NCBI RefSeq assembly: GCF_002310375.3
Contig: NZ_CP023315.3
Location: 1,984,001-2,048,000, forward strand
DNA length: 64,000 nucleotides
Source of the DNA: Caulobacter vibrioides
Lineage (GTDB): Bacteria > Pseudomonadota > Alphaproteobacteria > Caulobacterales > Caulobacteraceae
Direction of reading: 5' to 3'
The position numbers and the translations under genes were made by a program. This document shows, one piece after another, positions 8,820 to 17,817 of the stretch (the stretch's first letter is position 1; each line of letters begins with the position of its first letter). The notes under the pieces are model-generated. The model did not search any database and was not told where the DNA came from. It saw nothing but the letters and a program-made list of their open reading frames with translations.

Positions 8820-9218
8820 ATGAAGAAGACTGTCCTCGCCGCCGCCGTCCTCGCCGTTTCGGGTCTCGTGCTCGCCGGTTGCCAGAAGCAGACCAAGGCG
8901 CCGTTCGAGAAGGGCGTCTGCTTCCATGTCGCCACCAACAAGGACGAGACTCTGCGCTTCAATCCGGTCAGCCGGAATGTGCCGCAACTCGAGGAATGCG
9001 CGGCCACGCTCGAGGGCATGCGCATGCGGTTCGTGCGCTTGGGCCAGTCCAACAGCCGCAGCATGGTCGGCGCCTATCAGGGGTCCTTCATCTTCATCGA
9101 GAAGGAAGGGATCTATGTGGGCCAGTCCTACGAAGGTCCGCGCTTCATGTCGCTGGTGCGCACGGGCGATGGGCGTTTGGCGGTGCCGGGCGCCATTAAG
9201 CGCGTTCCCGCACAGTAG
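8820..9218 (+). CDS. Putative small lipoprotein
   Basis: 132 residues. The signal peptide ends with the lipobox LAGC (Cys21: VSGLVLAGCQKQ), so it should be lipid-anchored in an envelope membrane. The mature domain has two Cys (GVCFHVATNKDE, LEECAATLEGMRM) and short beta-like strands (GAYQGSFIFIEKEGIYVGQ). No family recognised. It follows the previous exported protein by 17 bases, so the two probably form a transcription unit. Its GVCFHV...LEECAATL layout echoes the CF...AEC layout of that neighbour, suggesting related domains. Confidence 0.78.
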   Translation: MKKTVLAAAVLAVSGLVLAGCQKQTKAPFEKGVCFHVATNKDETLRFNPVSRNVPQLEECAATLEGMRMRFVRLGQSNSRSMVGAYQGSFIFIEKEGIYVGQSYEGPRFMSLVRTGDGRLAVPGAIKRVPAQ

Positions 9219-9270
9219 GATGTTCGCGGCCTAACCACCGGCCGTCCACAAGCGCCTTGCTTGCCCACAA

Positions 9271-9285
9271 GAACGTTACGAGAAC
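9271..9285 (+). promoter_or_regulatory. LexA (SOS) box upstream of ssb
   Basis: GAACGTTACGAGAAC is GAAC-N7-GAAC, the reverse complement of the alphaproteobacterial LexA operator GTTC-N7-GTTC. It lies 86 bases before the ssb start codon in a 153-base intergenic gap. The family and operator type are established in Caulobacter; regulation of this gene is inferred from the site. Confidence 0.85.
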
Positions 9286-9371
9286 AAAACTTGCGTCTGG
9301 ATTAGCGGGTCGTTAACGTCTCGCTCCAGATTCCGGCGCATGGGTCGCCGGGCGAGAGCAAGGTCCAAGCG

Positions 9372-9878
9372 ATGGCTGGCAGCGTCAACAAGGTCATTCT
9401 GGTGGGCAACCTCGGGGCCGATCCCGAGATCCGCAGCCTCGGTTCGGGCGACCGCGTCGCCAACCTCCGCATCGCGACGTCCGAGACCTGGCGTGACCGC
9501 AGCAGCGGCGAGCGCAAGGAAAAGACCGAGTGGCACCGCGTCGTCATCTTCAACGACAACCTGGTCAAGGTCGCCGAGCAGTACCTGCGCAAGGGCTCGA
9601 CCGTGTACATCGAGGGCGCTCTGCAGACCCGCAAATGGACCGACAACACCGGCCAGGAAAAGTATTCGACCGAGATCGTGCTGCAGAAGTTCCGTGGCGA
9701 ACTGACCATGCTGGGCGGTCGCGGCGGTGAAGCCGGCATGTCGTCGGGCGGCGGCGACGAGTACGGCGGCGGCTATTCGGGCGGCGGCGGCTCCAGCTTC
9801 GGCGGCGGTCAGCGCAGCCAGCCCAGCGGCCCGCGCGAGAGCTTCTCGGCGGACCTGGACGACGAGATCCCGTTCTAG
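9372..9878 (+). CDS. ssb: Single-stranded DNA-binding protein
   Basis: 168 residues. N-terminal OB-fold (residues 1-110) with [26 protein letters not shown] and [13 protein letters not shown] motifs, then a Gly/Ser-rich linker, then the acidic tail DDEIPF that recruits replication and repair partners. Coats single-stranded DNA during replication, recombination and repair. Preceded by an SOS box at 9271-9285 and followed by a strong terminator, so it is a single-gene unit. Confidence 0.97.
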   Translation: MAGSVNKVILVGNLGADPEIRSLGSGDRVANLRIATSETWRDRSSGERKEKTEWHRVVIFNDNLVKVAEQYLRKGSTVYIEGALQTRKWTDNTGQEKYSTEIVLQKFRGELTMLGGRGGEAGMSSGGGDEYGGGYSGGGGSSFGGGQRSQPSGPRESFSADLDDEIPF

Positions 9879-9927
9879 GACGCGAGCTGCGGCGGGATTT
9901 TCGATCCCGCGCCCGTCTGAAAACGCG

Positions 9928-9961
9928 CGGCGGATGGTCCGGAGGGAGCATCCGCCGTTTT
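9928..9961 (+). terminator. Terminator after ssb
   Basis: Stem CGGCGGATG (9928-9936) / CATCCGCCG (9949-9957), 12-base loop, followed by TTTT at 9958-9961. Confidence 0.82.
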
Positions 9962-10035
9962 CATGCTCGCGGGAAAGTGACCTCGACATCGTTCCTGGGT
10001 TGTGTTTCAGCTTCGTGCTGAAGCGGAGGACGATC

Positions 10036-10716
10036 ATGAAGAACGTGATTTTTGGTCTCGCAGTCACAGCCGCCGTCGCGGTCGCGTCCGGAGTCTCGGC
10101 GCGGCAGGCGGACACCCTCATGGGCGACGCCCGACGACAGAACGGGCTTGAGGCGGAGATGTCTCGGCTTCGGCAAGCATCACCCGGCAGCGCCCGCGAA
10201 GGGGTGTGCCCCCTGGTTCGCGGCGCCTCTGCGGACGTGAACGCCTATGTCGCCGCGCGGATGCACCAGGTCGCCCGGCAAGCCGGCGCGACCTACGCCA
10301 AGCGCGCCTGCGAACCCAACGTCGTGGTGCTGTTCTCGGCCGAGCCGGACGTGCTGATCCGCGAGGCCTCGCGCGCCAAGCGTTTCAACTACCGAGGCGT
10401 GCCCGCCGAGGCGGCTGAGGCCTTCAAGGCGGATGGCCGTCCGGTGCGCTGGGTGCATGGCGGCGATGTGCGCGGCTCGGCCGCCGGCGACGCACGGCCG
10501 CACAACGCCTTGATTGTTGTCGACGCGGCAAAGGCGCAGGACGTTAAGGTGTCCGCCTTGGCGGACTACCTCGCTATGGTTTCCTTGGCGGATGTTCGCG
10601 TTCGCCCTGCGCCGGCGGACTCGATCATGACCTTGTTCGACGCCAGCCACGGAACGCCCAAGGCTCTGACCGAGGCGGATCAAGCCTACCTGCGCAGCGT
10701 CTACCGCGCCCGATAG
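10036..10716 (+). CDS. Secreted hypothetical protein
   Basis: 226 residues with an N-terminal signal peptide (FGLAVTAAVAVASGVSA-RQA, cleavage near residue 22). ATG 10036 is chosen because GCGGAGGA lies about 6 bases upstream and the signal peptide starts there, although the frame is open further 5'. The mature part has two Cys (REGVCPLVRG and AKRACEPNVVVLF) and alternating helix/strand. No catalytic motif recognised. It stands alone between the ssb terminator and a convergent gene; 238 bases with nothing recognisable follow it. Confidence 0.8.
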   Translation: MKNVIFGLAVTAAVAVASGVSARQADTLMGDARRQNGLEAEMSRLRQASPGSAREGVCPLVRGASADVNAYVAARMHQVARQAGATYAKRACEPNVVVLFSAEPDVLIREASRAKRFNYRGVPAEAAEAFKADGRPVRWVHGGDVRGSAAGDARPHNALIVVDAAKAQDVKVSALADYLAMVSLADVRVRPAPADSIMTLFDASHGTPKALTEADQAYLRSVYRAR

Positions 10717-10954
10717 AGGCGGCTGTCCAGGTCGGTGCGAGCGGACAGCTGGACGAGCGTCCGTGTGCGAAACGTCACATCTCGGCGACTCTGCAGCGGT
10801 TACGACAGGTTGTCTGCTCTTGTGGGAGTCGGACCGGTGGGGCGATGGGCTTCGCGTGCAATGGCCGTCAGAGTCAAAGACGCGAACCGATCGGGGGCGA
10901 GCGACGGATGCCTTTAAGGGTTCCGTCGTTCTCTTCGCGTGTTGCGCCTGACGG

Positions 10955-11491
10955 TCAGGCCAAAAGATCTTTTGGTCGCGACCACCGGAAGCGAGCGACC
11001 TCAACCTCGCGTCCGCCGGGCGGAGTTTCGCGATAGCGCGCCACCTCCACGCCGCCCTTGCGCGCGTAGAAGCCCAAGGCTTCGGCGTTCGGCGCATAGA
11101 CCTCCAGATGCAAGGCCGCGCCCGCGTGCTCATCGCGCAGCCACCGGGCGACCGTCGTCAGCAGCCGCGAGCCCAGGCCCTGGCCCTTCCGTTCAGGGGC
11201 GACGTGGAGGTTGTCGACCAGGAGACCGACGGCGGGATTCACCCGGAAAGAGGCGTAGGCGAGGGCGACAGGTTCTGCGTCGTCCATGGCGGCCAGGATC
11301 AGGTCGGCGCCGGGCGCGTAGTCCTGAAAGCGCTCGCGCCAGACCGCGCGGGAAATGGCGGGGAGTTGATGGTCCAGATAGTGGTCGCCGTAGAGGCCGC
11401 GATAGGCGTCCTGACGGCTGCGCGTGTGCAGGTCGGCGATGGCGTCCGCATCACTCAATAAGGTCCCGAGTCGGATGATCCGTGCGGCCAT
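10955..11491 (-). CDS. GNAT family N-acetyltransferase
   Basis: 178 residues. GNAT fold with the acetyl-CoA pyrophosphate loop VAPERKGQGLGSRLLTTVAR (the R/Q-x-x-G-x-G/A motif) and the C-terminal EVYAPNAEALGFYARKGGVE. Start placed at ATG 11491 (MAARIIRLGTLLSDADAIAD); a longer open frame runs upstream but shows no family similarity. Substrate unknown. Divergent from ppdK across a 321-base gap. Confidence 0.88.
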   Translation of the reverse strand: MAARIIRLGTLLSDADAIADLHTRSRQDAYRGLYGDHYLDHQLPAISRAVWRERFQDYAPGADLILAAMDDAEPVALAYASFRVNPAVGLLVDNLHVAPERKGQGLGSRLLTTVARWLRDEHAGAALHLEVYAPNAEALGFYARKGGVEVARYRETPPGGREVEVARFRWSRPKDLLA

Positions 11492-11812
11492 GGGACGATC
11501 GAAGGCGTTTCGCAGCGCGAAGACAAGGCCCTGCAATCGTTCGGTCCAGGTCCAAGTCGAGCGATTGAGCCGGGTTTGCCAAGAACATCGCCAGCCGCCC
11601 CCAGCGGACAACGTTGTCATTGGAATTATTTGCCGAATTCTCGCGTTGGCGCTTGGAAAGCGAACGGCCAGTGGACGCGTTCTTGACCGAAGTGCTACTG
11701 AGGCCCCCGGATATTGCACTGCGGGATTACAACAAAGCAGCGCTGTTCCAAGGCGAGACGACCCCCAAAAGAGGGGCGCAGCCTTTTCACTTATCGCAGG
11801 GTGAATTCAAAG
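11492..11812. other. Divergent intergenic region between a GNAT gene and ppdK
   Basis: No convincing gene. It must hold the promoters of both genes. The part near 11610-11700 is AT-richer than its surroundings (TTGGAATTATTTGCCGAATTC), consistent with promoter DNA. No known operator recognised. Confidence 0.6.
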
Positions 11813-14503
<2,691 letters not shown>

Positions 14504-14543
14504 AAAACGACGTTATCCAATCGTCGTTGACTGGGTTTAACCT

Positions 14544-14575
14544 CCCTTCGCCCCCGCGTGAGACGGGGCGAAGGG
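14544..14575 (+). promoter_or_regulatory. Hairpin after ppdK that includes the next gene's ribosome site
   Basis: Perfect 11-bp stem CCCTTCGCCCC (14544-14554) / GGGGCGAAGGG (14565-14575), 10-base loop. No T run follows, so it is a weak terminator at best. The purine-rich AAGGGGG (14571-14577) that should serve as Shine-Dalgarno for ATG 14587 sits in the 3' arm, so folding would hide it. Confidence 0.6.
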
Positions 14576-14586
14576 GGAAAACGACA

Positions 14587-14946
14587 ATGCGTATTGCGAT
14601 CCTCGCCGCCGCGGCGGTGATGGCGGCGGCCAGCGCCGCTGCGGCCGACCCCATGGCCAGCGCCTACAACAACACCGTGACCATCACCTATCCGAACGGC
14701 GCGATGACAAAGATGCACATCGACGCCAACGGCTCGTATGTCGCTAAGGCGCCGGATGGGTCGACGGCCAAGGGGAGCTGGAAGATCGAGAATGGATCGA
14801 CCTGCTTTACCCAGACCGAGCCCGCGCCGCCGGCGGGGACGCCCGCCAATTGCAGCCCGACCGTCGAGCGTAAGGTCGGCGAGACCTGGACGGCCCCGGG
14901 GCCGAACGGATCGACGCTCAACGTCAGCATCGTCGCTGGCCGATAG
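14587..14946 (+). CDS. Small secreted hypothetical protein
   Basis: 119 residues. Signal peptide MRIAILAAAAVMAAASAAAA-DP cut near residue 21. The mature domain is strand-rich (NTVTITYPNGAMTKMHIDAN; GSWKIENGSTCFTQ) with two Cys (Cys77/Cys89 region: STCFTQTEP, ANCSPTVE) that could form a disulfide. This looks like a small lipocalin-like or META-type beta domain, but no family is claimed. ATG 14587 fits the signal peptide; its ribosome site overlaps a hairpin. A GC hairpin follows the stop. Confidence 0.78.
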   Translation: MRIAILAAAAVMAAASAAAADPMASAYNNTVTITYPNGAMTKMHIDANGSYVAKAPDGSTAKGSWKIENGSTCFTQTEPAPPAGTPANCSPTVERKVGETWTAPGPNGSTLNVSIVAGR

Positions 14947-14968
14947 GCGCGGGCGATCAACGCTGTCG

Positions 14969-14998
14969 AGGCCCGACGCTCCACGGGGCGTCGGGCCT
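14969..14998 (+). terminator. Terminator hairpin after the small secreted protein
   Basis: Perfect 11-bp stem AGGCCCGACGC (14969-14979) / GCGTCGGGCCT (14988-14998) with an 8-base loop, followed by TCCGCC. Weak U tract. Confidence 0.65.
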
Positions 14999-15090
14999 TC
15001 CGCCTAATTTGGCCAGACCGCATTGTTCGTTTTGGCTAGACCAATCGACCTTGGGCCGTCTATCGAAGGGCGTGCGGAGGAGGATGGCGG

Positions 15091-15990
15091 ATGATTGAAG
15101 GGCTCGCCCTTGCGGCTTTTATGCTGGCCATGCCGGAGCAGATGCGTCCGGATGGACGCCTGAATCCGCCCGCTGCGGAGCAACAAGCGCCACGCGCAGC
15201 GGTCACCTTGGCGCCGTATCGCTTCAACGACATCCTCTGGGAGAACGACCGCACGGCGCATCGCATCTATAGCCGTGACCTGGAGAAGGCCGAGCCGCCG
15301 TCGACCTCGGGCATCGACGCCTGGGGCAAGAGCGTGCGCTGGCCGTACATGGATCGCCAGCTGCGCACCGGCGACCAGCACACCAACCATGGCGAAGGCC
15401 TGGATTTCTACGATGTCGGCACGGCGCGTGGCGCGGGCGGCCTGGGCGTGTGGCACGACAACAAGCTCTGGACGTCGCGGAACTGGAGCGACGTGAAGAT
15501 CCTCAAGAACGGTCCGGATGTGGCCGCGTTCAGCGTGGACTACGCGCCCTGGCCGGTCGATGTGGACCGCAAGGTCTGGGAGACGCGGACATTCTCGCTG
15601 CCGATGGGGACCAACTTCACCCGCATGGTGTCGACGATCCGCTCCGACAAGCCAGGGCCCCTGGTCGTCGGCATCGGCATTTCCAAACGCAAGCGCGCCA
15701 CCGGCTCAGGCGAGTTCCTCAAGGATCTTGCGCCCGGTCGCGTCACATTCTTCGAGCCTGCCGATCCTCAAAAGGGCTCGATGGCGATCGCCCTCATGGT
15801 CGACCCGAAATCCGTGGTCGAGGTGCGGCAGGACTTCGACAACTACCTGATGCTGATCAAGGTCGAGCCCGGCAAGCCGTTCGTCTACTACATGGGCGCG
15901 GCGTGGGACAAAGGCCTCGATTTCCATAGCGCCGCCGAATGGAACGCCTATGTCGCGGCCCAGAAGCCCGACTTCGATCCTGCAAACTGA
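15091..15990 (+). CDS. DUF4861 family protein
   Basis: 299 residues. It matches the DUF4861 pattern: RFNDILWENDRTAHRIY near the N-terminus, GIDAWGKSVRWPYMDRQL, HTNHGEGLDFYDVGTARGAG and FVYYMGAAWDKGLDF near the end. Members often occur beside polysaccharide-degrading enzymes and are thought to be carbohydrate-related, but no activity is established. The N-terminus (LALAAFMLAMPEQ) is hydrophobic and short, perhaps a weak signal sequence. The ribosome site GGAGGAGG sits at 15077-15084. It converges with pirin across a strong hairpin. Confidence 0.8.
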   Translation: MIEGLALAAFMLAMPEQMRPDGRLNPPAAEQQAPRAAVTLAPYRFNDILWENDRTAHRIYSRDLEKAEPPSTSGIDAWGKSVRWPYMDRQLRTGDQHTNHGEGLDFYDVGTARGAGGLGVWHDNKLWTSRNWSDVKILKNGPDVAAFSVDYAPWPVDVDRKVWETRTFSLPMGTNFTRMVSTIRSDKPGPLVVGIGISKRKRATGSGEFLKDLAPGRVTFFEPADPQKGSMAIALMVDPKSVVEVRQDFDNYLMLIKVEPGKPFVYYMGAAWDKGLDFHSAAEWNAYVAAQKPDFDPAN

Positions 15991-16004
15991 CGGCCAAACG
16001 AAAG

Positions 16005-16036
16005 GCCGCCCCGAGGCGAGGGATCCTCGGGGCGGC
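16005..16036. terminator. Bidirectional terminator hairpin between convergent genes
   Basis: Perfect 12-bp stem GCCGCCCCGAGG (16005-16016) / CCTCGGGGCGGC (16025-16036), 8-base loop, in the 98-base gap between the convergent DUF4861 and pirin genes. Confidence 0.72.
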
Positions 16037-16088
16037 GCGTGGCCGTCCGCCATGGGGGGAGGGCGCGGACAGCCAGTTCGATACGGGG

Positions 16089-16787
16089 TTAGGCGGCGTC
16101 GACCAGAACCAGTTCGGCGTCTTCCAGGGCGGTGATGGTGATCACGTCCTCGTCCTTGATGCCGGCGCCGTCGCGGGCGTTCAGCTTGACCCCGTTGACC
16201 TCAACAGTTCCGACGGCCGGAACCAGATAGCCGCTACGGCTCTTGCCCAGAGCGTAGGTGGTGGTCTCGCCCGCCTTCAGCGTCGCGCCCAACACGCGGG
16301 CGTCGGTGCGGATCGGCAGGGCGTCGGCGTCGTCAGCGAAACCGCTGGCCAGCGTCACGAACTTGCCCGAGCGGTCGCCCTTGGGGAACGGCTTGGAGCC
16401 CCAGGAGGGCGCGCCGCCGAACGACTTCGGCTCGATCCAGATCTGGAAGATCCGGGTCGTTTCCGGCTCGAGATTGTACTCGGCGTGGCGGATGCCCGTG
16501 CCTGCGCTCATCACCTGGACGTCGCCGGCGACAGTGCGACCCTTGTTGCCCAGGTTGTCCTGGTGGGTGATCGCGCCGTCGCGGACATAGGTGATGATTT
16601 CCATGTCGCTGTGCGGATGCGGCGGAAAGCCCGTGTTGGGGGCGATCTCGTCGTCATTCCAGACCCGCAGGGCGCCCCAGTTCATGTTGTTAGGGTCGTA
16701 GTAGCTGGCGAACGAGAAGTGGTGCTTGGCCTTCAGCCAACCGTGGTCGGCGCCGCCAAGCTTGTCGAACGGTTTGCGGTCGATCAT
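16089..16787 (-). CDS. Pirin family protein (bicupin)
   Basis: 232 residues. N-terminal pirin cupin with the metal-binding set FPPHPHSDMEIITYV (His, His, Glu) and GTGIRHAEYN, followed by a second, degenerate cupin. Pirins bind Fe(II); some act as quercetin 2,3-dioxygenases, others as regulators. Here a detoxifying dioxygenase or redox sensor are both possible. Start at ATG 16787, with AAAGGTAGA 8 bases upstream. Divergent from a LysR regulator across 127 bases, a common arrangement in which the LysR protein controls the pirin gene. Confidence 0.92.
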   Translation of the reverse strand: MIDRKPFDKLGGADHGWLKAKHHFSFASYYDPNNMNWGALRVWNDDEIAPNTGFPPHPHSDMEIITYVRDGAITHQDNLGNKGRTVAGDVQVMSAGTGIRHAEYNLEPETTRIFQIWIEPKSFGGAPSWGSKPFPKGDRSGKFVTLASGFADDADALPIRTDARVLGATLKAGETTTYALGKSRSGYLVPAVGTVEVNGVKLNARDGAGIKDEDVITITALEDAELVLVDAA

Positions 16788-16881
16788 GGCTCTACCTTTC
16801 AAGTCTCTCTGGCGCGCCGCGTCGGCGCGTCCTGTTGAGGAGAAGATAGGGTCGGCTGCGCGATTATAAATGGAAACTGTT

Positions 16882-16896
16882 GAAACTCATTGTTTC
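16882..16896. promoter_or_regulatory. Inverted repeat, possible LysR operator
   Basis: GAAAC-TCATT-GTTTC, a perfect 5-bp inverted repeat with 5-base spacer, preceded by another GAAAC at 16873-16877. It lies in the divergent pirin/LysR gap, 18 bases before the LysR ATG. Being an operator is inferred from position and symmetry. Confidence 0.5.
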
Positions 16897-16914
16897 TATA
16901 TCTAGGCTAATCGC

Positions 16915-17811
16915 ATGTCCAAGCTCCCTGACCTCGAAGGCCTCGCCGTGTTCGCCAAGGTGGCGGAGCTACGCTCGTTCGCCGCCGCCGCCGAGACCCT
17001 GGCCATGTCGAAGGCGACCGTGTCGAAGGCGGTGACGCGGCTTGAGCTGCGCCTTGGGGCCAGGCTCTTCAACCGCACGTCCCGGCGTCTGGCCCTGACC
17101 GACGCCGGCCAGGCGCTTGTCGAACGCGCCAGCCGTGTGCTGGCGGAGGCCGAGGCGGCCGAGGAGGAGGCCTCCAGCCAGTCCGCCTCGCCCCGCGGGC
17201 TTGTTCGGATGGCTGCGCCGATGTCGCTGGGCGTCGCCAGCCTGGCCCCGGTGTTGCCGGCCTTTCTTGAAGCCTATCCCGATGTCTCGATCGACCTGCA
17301 CCTGTCGGATGCGACCGTCGACCTGATCGGCATGGGGTTCGACATCGCGCTGCGCGTCGCCGACCTGCCAGACAGTTCGCTGGTGGCGCGGCGGCTGCGG
17401 GCGGTGCAGCGCCATGTGGTGGCCGCGCCAGCCTACTGGACGGCGCATGGGCGTCCGACCCATCCGGCGGACCTCGCTGAGCATCGTGGGCTGACCTACG
17501 GCCACCAGGCGTCACCGGAGACCTGGCGTTTCCAACGGGGGGGCGGAGAAGAGGCGGCCGTCCGTCCGCGTTCGGTCATCCGGGCCAACAACGGTGATGC
17601 GCTTTTGCCCGCGCTGCTGGCGGGCTCCGGCGTGGCCATGCTGCCCGACTTCATCGTGGGCCCGGCCTTGGCTGACGGACGGCTGGAGGCGGTGCTGAGC
17701 GAGTGGAGCGCCGCGCCGATCGCGCTGCACCTTGTCATGCCCCCTGGCGGGCCGCGCCCGGCGCGCGTCGAGGTGCTGGCCAACTATCTGGCCAAGACGC
17801 TCGGGCGCTGA
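16915..17811 (+). CDS. LysR-type transcriptional regulator
   Basis: 298 residues. N-terminal winged helix-turn-helix (FAAAAETLAMSKATVSKAVT, then RLELRLGARLFNRTSRRLAL) and a C-terminal periplasmic-binding-like effector domain with the AAPAYWTAHGRPTHPADLAEH segment typical of the CrgA/PecT-like subgroup. Probably autoregulates and controls the divergent pirin gene. Stops 6 bases before the convergent end of the repeat protein gene. ATG 16915; no strong ribosome site. Confidence 0.93.
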   Translation: MSKLPDLEGLAVFAKVAELRSFAAAAETLAMSKATVSKAVTRLELRLGARLFNRTSRRLALTDAGQALVERASRVLAEAEAAEEEASSQSASPRGLVRMAAPMSLGVASLAPVLPAFLEAYPDVSIDLHLSDATVDLIGMGFDIALRVADLPDSSLVARRLRAVQRHVVAAPAYWTAHGRPTHPADLAEHRGLTYGHQASPETWRFQRGGGEEAAVRPRSVIRANNGDALLPALLAGSGVAMLPDFIVGPALADGRLEAVLSEWSAAPIALHLVMPPGGPRPARVEVLANYLAKTLGR

Positions 17812-17817
17812 TCTTCG

